Shown here in pieces: positions 1 through 7,312 of a DNA stretch of 46,500 bases (within the stretch, counting starts at the first letter, position 1; the number at the start of each line of letters is the position of its first letter). The stretch is from Flavobacteriaceae bacterium (GTDB taxonomy: Bacteria > Bacteroidota > Bacteroidia > Flavobacteriales > Flavobacteriaceae): NCBI GenBank assembly GCA_030726725.1, contig JANRDC010000027.1, positions 1-46,500 on the forward strand. The letters run 5' to 3'. Below the pieces are notes generated by a model. It made no database searches, was not told where the DNA came from, and was given only the letters and a program-made list of their open reading frames with translations. The position numbers and the translations under genes are program-made.

Positions 1-56
1 TCGGTCAGCTCGAGTTCGGCGAAGCCCAGTGGAATCTTGTGGTTTGGAAGTGGTAA
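1..56 (+). CDS. possible 3' end of an upstream gene
   Basis: One plus-strand frame is open from the left edge and stops with TAA at 54-56; its last residues (GEAQWNLVVWKW) are rich in aromatic and aliphatic residues. In Bacteroidota, porP/sprF genes often follow a large secreted adhesin with a type IX sorting domain, so a C-terminus here would fit. Only 17 codons are visible and another frame stops at 64-66, so neither frame nor identity is secure. Confidence 0.2.
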   Translation, partial: GQLEFGEAQWNLVVWKW

Positions 57-137
57 ACACCTGTAGTTTTGGTGCTCTTTTTTAAAATCCGCACTAACTT
101 TTCATCGAGTAAGCGGGGCTTCACCCTTGGGGATGCC

Positions 138-145
138 TATATTTG
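138..145 (+). promoter_or_regulatory. Bacteroidota -7 box upstream of porP/sprF
   Basis: TATATTTG matches the Bacteroidota -7 consensus TAnnTTTG and lies 27 bases before the chosen ATG at 173. No good TTTG -33 box is found 17-21 bases upstream, so this is a partial promoter match. Confidence 0.45.
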
Positions 146-172
146 GCCGTTGATAATGAATCAAAATCCCTT

Positions 173-1054
173 ATGAAAAAAAACCTACTTGCTATTGTTT
201 TTTTAGCGTTTGCCGGTGTGGCTTCAGCACAGCAACAACCTAACTTTTTGTTTTACCAACAGAACATGAGCACCATCAACCCTGCATACGCTGGGACACA
301 AGGTCGTTTTGTGGGATTGAACTACCGCTCAGCTTGGCAGGGCATTGAAGATGCGCCTCGAGCTGCAACTTTGGTTTACAACACTTCTGAGCAGAACAAC
401 GCTGCTTGGGGTTTTACTTATTCTACTGACCGTGTTTATGTGGAGAACCAAGGGGTGATCGCTGCAGATTACAGCTATAAACTCAAGGTAGATGAAAAAA
501 CAAATTTGTTTTTGGGGATCAAAGCTGGTTTGTTGTACAACAACATTGACGTAGCCAAACTCAATAGAATCACCAACGAACAAAACCCTGCATTGGATGG
601 ATTAGACAACTACATCAATCCATTGGTCGGTGTAGGTGCACTTTTAAAAGGAGAGCGTTTTTATGTGGGTGCTTCTGTCCCAAATTTCTTGAACAGCGAG
701 CGATTTAAAGAAGTCAATGGAGTAGCTACAACAGCTACTGACAAACCGCATTTCTATTTTACGGCAGGTTATGAACTTCCGATCAATGCCTACTTAGATT
801 TCAATCCAAGTGTTTTGTACCGCGTAGTTGGTGCAGCTCCAAACCAGTTGACCGCTATTGCTCAAGTGACTTATATGGACAAAATCTCTGCAGGTCTAGG
901 AGTTTCCAACAATGACTATATTTCTGGATTGGTGATGTTTCACAATTTAAATCAGTTCAGCTTTGGTTATGGATATGAAGTAGCTCAGCGCACTACTGCT
1001 ACTGCGCTTAGGGCCAATACCCACGAGTTGGTCATCCGCTACCAATTTGACTAA
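173..1054 (+). CDS. PorP/SprF family type IX secretion-associated outer-membrane protein
   Basis: This is a 293-residue protein of the PorP/SprF family, predicted to be an outer-membrane beta barrel. Family members act with the type IX secretion and gliding machinery; SprF in Flavobacterium is needed to export the adhesin SprB, and related proteins anchor or shuttle type B CTD cargo. The start is set at the ATG at 173, which gives a clean signal peptide ending ASAQ near residue 20; an upstream TTG at 143 would add ten unlikely residues. The mature N-terminus carries the family hallmark (FLFYQQNMSTINPAYAG), followed by alternating amphipathic strands and a C-terminal RYQFD. It is flanked by a -7 box and a strong terminator, so it is probably monocistronic or the end of an operon. 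The cargo is outside the window. Confidence 0.88.
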   Translation: MKKNLLAIVFLAFAGVASAQQQPNFLFYQQNMSTINPAYAGTQGRFVGLNYRSAWQGIEDAPRAATLVYNTSEQNNAAWGFTYSTDRVYVENQGVIAADYSYKLKVDEKTNLFLGIKAGLLYNNIDVAKLNRITNEQNPALDGLDNYINPLVGVGALLKGERFYVGASVPNFLNSERFKEVNGVATTATDKPHFYFTAGYELPINAYLDFNPSVLYRVVGAAPNQLTAIAQVTYMDKISAGLGVSNNDYISGLVMFHNLNQFSFGYGYEVAQRTTATALRANTHELVIRYQFD

Positions 1055-1078
1055 ACAAACTTCTGTTTTTTACATTTC

Positions 1079-1104
1079 AAAAGGCTCCTTTGGAGCCTTT
1101 TTTG
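1079..1104 (+). terminator. rho-independent terminator after porP/sprF
   Basis: An AAAAGGCTCC / GGAGCCTTTT stem closes a TTT loop and runs into T residues. It lies 25 bases after the stop and 13 bases before the next ATG, so it separates the two genes. Confidence 0.85.
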
Positions 1105-1116
1105 TATCTTAGTTAG

Positions 1117-2544
1117 ATGCGATTACATCATTATCTTTTGCTGTGGGCCCTGGGCCTTTTTTTTGTGTCTTGTGCGACTGAGGACATCGACGACAAGTCA
1201 GAGGTAGTCTATGCGGTTGATCCCCAGGACAGTGAACTTCCCTACCTGCAAATCACTACTGAGGAAGCCATACGCAATGAGCCTAAGATTGCGGCTACCC
1301 TGAAGGTGATCCAAAACAGGAAGTATACCTTAACACAGCCCATTGGCATCGAATACAGAGGTTCCACCTCTTTTCGGGTGTCCGATAAAAAGTCCTACGG
1401 GATTGAAACCTGGGATATTGGCGGAAACGACCTAGCGGTTCCCTTATTAGGCTATCCCGAGGAGGAGGACTTTGCCTTGGTGGGTCATGTTTTTCAAGCG
1501 TCTTCCAATAGTATTTACGATCCCTCATTAATTCACCATCATTTAGGCTACAACTTATACCGCGATATGGGGCGATATGCTGCTCGATCGACATTTGTGG
1601 AGCTGGAAGTAAACAACAGCTATGTAGGGCTGTATATGTTGATGGAAAAGTTGAAGCGGGATAAGCATCGAATTGATGTGGCTAAACTCAATCCATCGGA
1701 CACAGACCCTAGTTTAATTACAGGTGGATATATCCTGAAAATAGATAAAACGGCTGGTGGGGATGCGCCCCAAGATATGCCCTTATCCTATTACGAAAGC
1801 AATTGGGGAGATGATGCTCTTTATCGAGCCGACAACAGTTTTCGCTCCAACTACAGCAATACAGGTGATTTGTTGCCCTATGCTCCTTATGGTGGAAAAC
1901 AATCTGCAGAAACCTATTTTCTCTATGAATATCCGGCCTCAGACGAGATCAATTCCGCGCAAAAAAACTATATCAAGACCTATATCGACGAGGTAGATGC
2001 GCGGATACTCACCCCGGGTGCTGGAGCTGAGCCCTCCTATGCTGCACTGATCGACGTAGATAGTTTTGTCGACTTTTTTTTGATCACTGAATTGAGCCGC
2101 AACATCGACGGATACAGACTTAGTACTTATTTGCACAAAGAACGCGGAGGTAAGCTCAAAATGGGGCCTGTATGGGACATGAATATCGCTTTTGAGACCG
2201 GTGGTCGCTTGCCTCAGGATGCTTGGGTGGCTGATTATAACCAATACGTCCCCAGCGATTTGTGGACCGTGCATTTTTGGTGGCCCAAACTCAAGTCGGA
2301 CCCATATTTCAGGGCAAAGGTAAAGTCCAGATGGGCTGAGCTGCGTCAAGGGGTATGGTCTACCTCAGCATTAACCGCAAAAGTAGATGAATACGCCGAT
2401 TACCTCCAAACCAATGGTGCTGTAGCCCGAAACTATGCCAAGTGGAGCGGAATACCGGTCAACTACCCCAATCAAATCCAGCAGTTAAAGGCTTTTCTCA
2501 TCCAGCGCAGCGCTTGGATGGACGGAGAGATTTCAGGTTTCTAG
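1117..2544 (+). CDS. CotH kinase-family lipoprotein
   Basis: A 475-residue CotH-family protein. CotH is an atypical protein kinase-like family first known from Bacillus spore coats; bacterial surface members are mostly uncharacterised. The N-terminus is a lipoprotein signal (LFFVSCATED), with the lipidated Cys near residue 19, so it should sit in a membrane facing the periplasm or the surface. Recognisable CotH segments are the early IEYRGSTSF, GLYMLMEKLKRDKHRID, GGYILKIDK and the late acidic MGPVWDMNIAFE, which matches the GPVWDxDxAF metal-binding motif of the family. The ATG at 1117 follows a terminator by 13 bases. The 3' end is 3 bases from the convergent gene at 2548, with no terminator between. 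The target of phosphorylation, if any, is unknown. Confidence 0.85.
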   Translation: MRLHHYLLLWALGLFFVSCATEDIDDKSEVVYAVDPQDSELPYLQITTEEAIRNEPKIAATLKVIQNRKYTLTQPIGIEYRGSTSFRVSDKKSYGIETWDIGGNDLAVPLLGYPEEEDFALVGHVFQASSNSIYDPSLIHHHLGYNLYRDMGRYAARSTFVELEVNNSYVGLYMLMEKLKRDKHRIDVAKLNPSDTDPSLITGGYILKIDKTAGGDAPQDMPLSYYESNWGDDALYRADNSFRSNYSNTGDLLPYAPYGGKQSAETYFLYEYPASDEINSAQKNYIKTYIDEVDARILTPGAGAEPSYAALIDVDSFVDFFLITELSRNIDGYRLSTYLHKERGGKLKMGPVWDMNIAFETGGRLPQDAWVADYNQYVPSDLWTVHFWWPKLKSDPYFRAKVKSRWAELRQGVWSTSALTAKVDEYADYLQTNGAVARNYAKWSGIPVNYPNQIQQLKAFLIQRSAWMDGEISGF

Positions 2545-2547
2545 CCT

Positions 2548-2967
2548 CTAGATGTTTTTGCCTTCAAAAGAAGCGGCAATCATCTTCTTGTACTTAGTGG
2601 TGCTCCAGCCGTGGCTGCGGTCGAGATAGTGCACCCGGATTCCTAAATCGTCACCCGTGTACCCTCTGTCTTTGTAGTCATCCCCTAAAAAACGAACATC
2701 AAAATCACCGTTCTTGATCGTTTCATACAACTCGTGTTCGTAGGTATAGGTGATGATTTCATCGATATAGATCAAAGAGAGCAGCAATTCTGTGCGCTCT
2801 TCTACACTAAAAATGGGCTTTAATTTTTCTGGACGCTCAACCGTTGGGTCGGTTTGAAGCAGAATCACCATGTGCTCACAGGCGCTTTTACACTCCTTAA
2901 ACATCGCGATATAGCCGGGGTGAATCACATCGAAATTTCCGGCAACAAAACCTCTTTTGGCTTTCAT
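2548..2967 (-). CDS. cytidylyltransferase-like nucleotidyltransferase (TagD/GCT type)
   Basis: A 139-residue protein of the nucleotidyltransferase superfamily that joins CTP or ATP to a phosphorylated small molecule, as glycerol-3-phosphate cytidylyltransferase does. The first motif is VAGNFDVIHPGYIAMFKE, where the usual HxGH appears as HPGY. The C-terminal motif RSHGWSTTKYKK corresponds to the RTxGISTT signature of TagD-like enzymes. The length matches single-domain members. The ATG at 2967 puts the first strand (KRGFVAGNFDV) at the normal position; a start at 3000 would add 11 residues and nearly abut copA. It is divergent from copA, with about 50 bases between starts, and stands alone. The substrate cannot be told from sequence. 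Confidence 0.8.
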   Translation of the reverse strand: MKAKRGFVAGNFDVIHPGYIAMFKECKSACEHMVILLQTDPTVERPEKLKPIFSVEERTELLLSLIYIDEIITYTYEHELYETIKNGDFDVRFLGDDYKDRGYTGDDLGIRVHYLDRSHGWSTTKYKKMIAASFEGKNI

Positions 2968-3007
2968 ATTCCTCAGATTTGGGGGCGTAAAGGTAGTCAT
3001 TATTCTG

Positions 3008-3015
3008 TATTTTTG
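3008..3015 (+). promoter_or_regulatory. -7 box immediately before copA
   Basis: TATTTTTG matches TAnnTTTG exactly and ends only 3 bases before the copA ATG at 3019. Transcription would start on or near the ATG, giving a leaderless mRNA. No TTTG is found at the right -33 distance. Confidence 0.4.
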
Positions 3016-3018
3016 GGC

Positions 3019-5229
3019 ATGACTACAACCTATCGAATTACTGGGATGACCTGTTCAGGATGTCAAGGCCATGTGCAGCGCACCCTGTCGCAGATTGCTG
3101 GAGTGGATACCGCAGAGGTGGATTTGGCCCGGGGATTGGCTTATTTGACACATCAGCAACCCATACCGATAAAAGTTTTGCTGAGCGCTATGGAAGCTTC
3201 TGGAGGGCATTACGGATTAAAACCCTTGGAGGCCGAACACCGAGAGGACGAAACTTATCGCGCCTTATCCGCCAAGTTGCGTTGGGCGGTCGGCTTTACC
3301 CTACCTATTTTTTTGCTGTCTATGAGCGAGATGTGGGGGGTGGAACCCCGTCCTTGGATGGGTTGGTTGCAGGCCGTGCTCTCGCTGCCTGTCGTGTTTT
3401 ATGCTACCTGGATGCTGATGCAGCGCGCATGGGGATCCATCAGGACTGGACAGCTCAACATGTTTACTCTGGTGGGAATCGGCGCGGGTACCGCTTGGCT
3501 GTACAGCTTATGGGCTTTGATCTACCTGCAATTCAATCCGGATGCCTCCGGACTCTTCTTGTATTTTGAGGCCGCGACGGTCATTCTGACACTGGTCCTA
3601 CTCGGCCAAGTTTTAGAGGCCAAGGCCCTGCTCAATACCAGTGATGCGCTCAAGGCTTTGATTTCCTTGGTGCCCCGCAAAGCGATTCGCCGCGCCTCTG
3701 GCGTGGATGAGGAAGTAGCGCTTGCGGACGTATTGGCCGGAGATGTTTTGGTCGTGGCTGCAGGGATGCCCATTCCTGTAGATGGCGTGGTGTTGTCTGG
3801 ATTTTCAGCCGTAGATGAGTCGATGCTTACCGGCGAATCCCTTCCGCTGTCAAAATCCCCCGATGATCAGGTGCATGCAGGTACATTAAATACCAGTGGG
3901 TTGTTGGTGATGCGCGCCCAGAAAGTAGGTGACCAAACCCTGGTCGCTCAGATTATTGCATTGGTCGAACAAGCGGGTAGAAGTAAGGCGCCTATTCAGG
4001 CATTGGCCGATCGGGTAGCTGCTTATTTCGTGCCTGCAGTGCTGATGACTGCCTTGATCACTTTCATCGCCTGGGTAGTTTGGGGTCCCGAGCCCATTTA
4101 CCTCAATGCGATGATCAACGCCATTGCTGTGCTGATTATCGCTTGTCCCTGCGTTTTGGGTTTGGTGACTCCGATGTCCGTCATGGTCGGAGTAGGGGTC
4201 GGTGCCCAACAAGGTATATTGATCAAAGATGCTGCTGCGCTTCAGCGCATGGCTCAAGTAGATGTGCTGGTGGTGGACAAAACAGGGACTTTAACTCAGG
4301 GAAAACCTGAAGTGAGCGCCTCAGCCTATGTCGAAGGTATAGATGCTGGGTTGATCCAAAGTCAAGTGGCTGGTCTTTGCCTGTTGAGCGCTCATCCCAT
4401 AGCCAAAGCCATTGCCACCCACTTGCAACAGTCAGGTGTGGTCTCCACTTCTGCAGATCATTGGTCTGATTTTCCTGGCCAGGGTATGGTGGGCACATTT
4501 GGCGATGACCCACTCGGTTTAGGCAACCAAGCGATGGTGGAACAGCGGGGATTGGCCATAGAAGACTCTATAAAGGCGCAGGTGGACCAATATATACGGC
4601 AAGGCGCTTCTGTGTCTTATGCCTTTGATGCAGATCGAGTATTGGCAGCCTGGGCGTGTAGCGATCAGATCAAACCTGAGGCTCAGTCAGCCATCAGTTC
4701 CTTGCTGCTCGACGGAGTAGATGTAGTCATGCTCACAGGCGATCAGCCAGCAGCAGCGGATTTGGTCGCCCAGACCCTAGGTATAAAAAACTACCAGAGC
4801 CAGTGTATGCCCCAGGACAAATGGGCTGAAATTCAACGGCTGCAGTCTCAAGGCCGGGTGGTGGCTATGGCCGGGGACGGGATCAACGATGCGCCTGCAC
4901 TGACACAGGCCGATGTGGGCATCGCTATGGGTACTGGTGCACAAATCGCTATTGAAAGCGCTTCCATCGCCTTAGTGCGCGGTTCGTTAAAGGGTATTTT
5001 GCAAGCCCGCCAACTCAGCCGTGCAGTGATGAAGAACATCAAGCAGAACTTTTTCTGGGCATTTGCCTACAATTTGTTGGGCATCCCCATAGCAGCCGGG
5101 GTGTTGTATCCCGTATTTGGTTTGTTGCTCTCTCCGATGATTGCCGCTGCAGCCATGAGCTTCAGCTCTGTAACCGTAATCGCCAACGCACTCCGTTTAA
5201 AACATTTTTTTAAATATGCTCATCAATAG
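3019..5229 (+). CDS. copA: copper-type P1B ATPase (heavy-metal efflux)
   Basis: A 736-residue P1B-type ATPase that uses ATP to push Cu+ (possibly Ag+) out of the cytoplasm. It has one N-terminal HMA domain with GMTCSGC (Cys12, Cys15), then membrane segments, the actuator motif TGES (271-274), the transmembrane metal site CPC (376-378), the phosphorylation motif DKTGT (Asp420), SAHP in the nucleotide domain, and GDGIND (619-624). FAYN in the seventh and MSFSS in the eighth membrane segments are the residues typical of Cu+ pumps. The ATG at 3019 places the HMA at the N-terminus; the open frame extends back to 2854, but that stretch is antisense to the neighbouring gene. The 3' end overlaps the PepSY gene by 14 bases, indicating translational coupling. 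Confidence 0.93.
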   Translation: MTTTYRITGMTCSGCQGHVQRTLSQIAGVDTAEVDLARGLAYLTHQQPIPIKVLLSAMEASGGHYGLKPLEAEHREDETYRALSAKLRWAVGFTLPIFLLSMSEMWGVEPRPWMGWLQAVLSLPVVFYATWMLMQRAWGSIRTGQLNMFTLVGIGAGTAWLYSLWALIYLQFNPDASGLFLYFEAATVILTLVLLGQVLEAKALLNTSDALKALISLVPRKAIRRASGVDEEVALADVLAGDVLVVAAGMPIPVDGVVLSGFSAVDESMLTGESLPLSKSPDDQVHAGTLNTSGLLVMRAQKVGDQTLVAQIIALVEQAGRSKAPIQALADRVAAYFVPAVLMTALITFIAWVVWGPEPIYLNAMINAIAVLIIACPCVLGLVTPMSVMVGVGVGAQQGILIKDAAALQRMAQVDVLVVDKTGTLTQGKPEVSASAYVEGIDAGLIQSQVAGLCLLSAHPIAKAIATHLQQSGVVSTSADHWSDFPGQGMVGTFGDDPLGLGNQAMVEQRGLAIEDSIKAQVDQYIRQGASVSYAFDADRVLAAWACSDQIKPEAQSAISSLLLDGVDVVMLTGDQPAAADLVAQTLGIKNYQSQCMPQDKWAEIQRLQSQGRVVAMAGDGINDAPALTQADVGIAMGTGAQIAIESASIALVRGSLKGILQARQLSRAVMKNIKQNFFWAFAYNLLGIPIAAGVLYPVFGLLLSPMIAAAAMSFSSVTVIANALRLKHFFKYAHQ

Positions 5230-5917
5230 ACAACAACAGCGCTGGGTGCGCAAGACACATAGAGTCCTTGGGCTTTTTTTAGGCGTTCAATTTTTGATGT
5301 GGACCATCAGTGGACTTTACTTTAGCTGGTCGGATATCGATCAAATTCACGGGGATGATTTTAAAAAATCACCTGCCGATCACAAGGCATTTGATTTGCC
5401 CTTGTTGGACACCAATAAATTAGGCATATCCGTACACGCCCTTTCGCTGAGAAATATTGATGGGGTGCCTTATTATTGGATGAACGACAGCATTTTATTG
5501 AATGCCCATACTGGGCAAATAACCCCTGGAATCAACCGAGACCAAGCGGTTGCTGTGGCTCAGGCCCACCTCAAACCACTGGGTATTATTGATTCAGTGT
5601 ATCAAATAGATGCTGTTGGTCCTCATCACGAAGTGCGTGGGGCTGATTTTCCAGTTTACGCCATAGCCTACCGACACCCTGAGCGTCCAGTAGCCTATGT
5701 ATCCCAAAAGGACGGTCGTTTTTTGAGCATCAGACACCAAAACTGGCGTTGGTTTGACTTCTTGTGGATGACCCATACTATGGATTATGAGGGGCGTGAT
5801 GATTTCAATACAACCTTGCTTAGGGCCTTCTCTTTATTAGGCCTGATTACTGTGCTCAGCGGGTTCGCATTATGGGCAGTAACTACCCCAGTATTCCGGA
5901 GAAAAATAAGGCAATGA
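5216..5917 (+). CDS. PepSY-domain membrane protein
   Basis: A 233-residue protein with a PepSY-associated N-terminal helix (roughly residues 13-35), a periplasmic PepSY region in the middle (VAVAQAHLKPLGI onward), and a second membrane helix near the C-terminus (LLRAFSLLGLITVLSGFALW). Two-helix PepSY proteins often sit beside metal transporters or reductases in Bacteroidota and may handle metals or help membrane-protein assembly; their biochemistry is poorly known. Its ATG lies inside the copA 3' end (14-base overlap), so it is almost certainly co-expressed with the pump. The C-terminus ends in a short basic cytoplasmic tail. Confidence 0.82.
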   Translation: MLINRQQQRWVRKTHRVLGLFLGVQFLMWTISGLYFSWSDIDQIHGDDFKKSPADHKAFDLPLLDTNKLGISVHALSLRNIDGVPYYWMNDSILLNAHTGQITPGINRDQAVAVAQAHLKPLGIIDSVYQIDAVGPHHEVRGADFPVYAIAYRHPERPVAYVSQKDGRFLSIRHQNWRWFDFLWMTHTMDYEGRDDFNTTLLRAFSLLGLITVLSGFALWAVTTPVFRRKIRQ

Positions 5918-5991
5918 GCCCCTAAGGGTCAGATAATTACCTTTTTCTAAAAATAATTATTCAGTAATGTATATCGATACATAGAAATATA

Positions 5992-5999
5992 TACATTTG
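5992..5999 (+). promoter_or_regulatory. -7 box for the two copper-linked lipoprotein genes
   Basis: TACATTTG fits TAnnTTTG and lies 47 bases before the ATG at 6047. The perfect 8-bp palindrome TATCGATA sits about 13 bases upstream and could be part of an operator. The leader downstream is strongly A-rich, as is common for well-translated Bacteroidota genes. Confidence 0.5.
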
Positions 6000-6046
6000 C
6001 ATCAAATTTGAAAAACAAAAAACCAAAAACTTAAAACTATTTTACC

Positions 6047-6250
6047 ATGAAAAAAATGCTTATGATCGCTGCTATCGCTAGCTTGAGCTTGCTTAGCTGC
6101 AAAGGAAACGCTGAACAAGAAGTTGTAGCTGAAGAAGCTGCTGTAGAAGCTCCTGCTGTTGAGGCTACTGAAATGGCTGTTGACACTGCTGCTGTAGACA
6201 CTACTGCTGTTGAGGCTCCAGTTGCTGAAGAAGCTCCTGCTGCTGAGTAA
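6047..6250 (+). CDS. small acidic Ala/Val/Glu-rich lipoprotein
   Basis: A 67-residue predicted lipoprotein: a lysine-started signal with lipobox LLSC (Cys18), then about 50 residues made almost only of Ala, Val, Glu, Thr, Asp and Pro in short imperfect repeats (VEAP, AVEA, VDTAAVDTTAVEAP). It has no globular core, and Cys18 is the only Cys. The coding DNA is repetitive (GCT and GAA runs), so slippage could vary its length. It has its own -7 box and lies 18 bases before the HMA lipoprotein, so the two are likely co-transcribed. Possible roles, both inference, are an acidic periplasmic spacer or a weak cation-binding tail. I do not recognise a named family. Confidence 0.75.
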   Translation: MKKMLMIAAIASLSLLSCKGNAEQEVVAEEAAVEAPAVEATEMAVDTAAVDTTAVEAPVAEEAPAAE

Positions 6251-6268
6251 TTTCAATCAGTGATTCTG

Positions 6269-6691
6269 ATGAAGAAATCAAGTGTGTTCGTTTTGTTTGC
6301 TGCGCTGACTTTGTTGGGGTGCAAGCAAAATACAACTGAAAACCAAGAGGTGGTTGCCGAGCCCATGGAAACAGCCATGAATACTGAAGCTAGCTTCGGA
6401 GTTCGCGGAAACTGTGAAATGTGCAAGAAAACCATTGAAACGGCTGCTTTAAGCGTGGAAGGTGTAGCTTCGGCTGACTGGAGCGTTGAGGCAAAGAACA
6501 TCAAAGTTTCCTTTGATGCTGCCCGTACCAACCTCGAGGCCATTCACCAAGCTATCGCTGCTTCAGGCTATGATACTGACCAAGTAATGGGCAGTGACGA
6601 AGCTTACCAAAGCAACCCTGCTTGTTGTCAGTACGACCGCACTATGGAGATGAGCGCTCAAGGTCAAGCCCCTGTGCAAACCCAAGAGTAA
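6269..6691 (+). CDS. HMA-domain lipoprotein, putative periplasmic copper-binding protein
   Basis: A 140-residue lipoprotein with lipobox LLGC (Cys17), a short linker, and one heavy-metal-associated domain carrying GNCEMCKKTIE, the CxxC ligand pair, followed by a ferredoxin-like pattern (VEGVASADWSVEAKNIKVSF). A second cysteine cluster, ACCQYDR, lies about 20 residues from the C-terminus and is typical of Bacteroidota members. The start is the ATG at 6269; ATG is preferred to the ATT at 6260 because it begins MKKS. It most likely holds or passes Cu in the periplasm after CopA export. It follows the acidic lipoprotein closely and is ended by a strong terminator. Confidence 0.85.
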   Translation: MKKSSVFVLFAALTLLGCKQNTTENQEVVAEPMETAMNTEASFGVRGNCEMCKKTIETAALSVEGVASADWSVEAKNIKVSFDAARTNLEAIHQAIAASGYDTDQVMGSDEAYQSNPACCQYDRTMEMSAQGQAPVQTQE

Positions 6692-6713
6692 CTCCTCCTT
6701 CTAAAGAACAATT

Positions 6714-6742
6714 AAAGTCGCCCACTGGGCGACTTTTTTTTT
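6714..6742 (+). terminator. terminator of the copper cluster
   Basis: AAAGTCGCCCA / TGGGCGACTTT form a GC-rich hairpin with a two- to four-base tip, followed by a run of T. It ends the plus-strand transcript 23 bases after the HMA lipoprotein. Confidence 0.85.
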
Positions 6743-6754
6743 GTTTTTTCCATC

Positions 6755-6785
6755 AAAAAAAGACGCTCCAAAAGGAGCGTCTTTT
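6755..6785 (-). terminator. terminator of the CBM48 gene
   Basis: AGACGCTCC / GGAGCGTCT (6761-6769 and 6774-6782) around AAAA. Read on the minus strand it is followed by a run of seven T, so it ends the gene at 6812-7105. It may also back up the plus-strand terminator at 6714. Confidence 0.8.
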
Positions 6786-6811
6786 CTGTTTTAAAGTAAA
6801 AATAGGATGAA

Positions 6812-7105
6812 TTAAACGGCAAGAACGCTGTTGTAGTCACCAGCGTAATCGCTCCATTGAAATCCGTCGGCCTCTTGGTCATTGACGTAGGTTCCGTCCA
6901 ACAAATATCTAAATTCAAAAGAGTTGTTAGCGGGAAGTTCGATGGTGTTTTTAAAGACACCGCCTTTTTGTTTTTTTAGTTCAATAGGCGCATTCCAATC
7001 GTTGAATGAACCGATTACTTGAGCAGTTTGTGCCTCAGGACTTTCAATTTGGAAAGTTACTTTGCAAACAGGCTTGCTTTTTAAGAATTGTTTTTTGATT
7101 GCCAT
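6812..7105 (-). CDS. stand-alone CBM48 (isoamylase early-set) domain protein
   Basis: A 97-residue protein made of little more than one CBM48/early-set domain, the glycogen-binding fold found at the N-terminus of branching and debranching enzymes and in AMPK beta subunits. Visible hallmarks are VIGSFNDWN, the central strand FEFRYLLDG and the late VNDQEADGF. It has no signal peptide or catalytic domain, so it is a cytoplasmic carbohydrate-sensing or accessory protein. Short proteins of this kind are common in Bacteroidota, usually annotated as isoamylase early-set domain proteins. It is monocistronic between a 207-base AT-rich intergenic stretch and its own terminator. No glycogen genes lie nearby in the window. 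Confidence 0.8.
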   Translation of the reverse strand: MAIKKQFLKSKPVCKVTFQIESPEAQTAQVIGSFNDWNAPIELKKQKGGVFKNTIELPANNSFEFRYLLDGTYVNDQEADGFQWSDYAGDYNSVLAV

Positions 7106-7312
7106 AATACTTTGTGTTGATTATTGATGCAAATAAATTGAATATCAGTTTATTAGGCAAATAATTTACAATTTAATAACAAAAGTCTTCGAGTAAATTA
7201 TATAAATTTTGTATAAGTGTATTATTTTGACTTTTTGATGCAGTATTTTATACCTGAAGCTATTTGCCTGATTTTTAGTATTTTTAGAGTAACATCCTAA
7301 AAATATTGCTCT

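Noticed and set aside
5918-5961. Short palindromes (CCCTAAGGG, AATAATTATT) after the PepSY gene
   Set aside because: Stems are only 3-5 bp and AT-rich or without a T-run, too weak to call a terminator or operator.
6002-6256. Minus-strand ORF of 84 codons, Ser/Phe-rich
   Set aside because: It is the mirror of the GCT/GAA-repeat coding sequence of the acidic lipoprotein; composition is a direct consequence of that repeat, and the promoter and lipobox support the plus strand.
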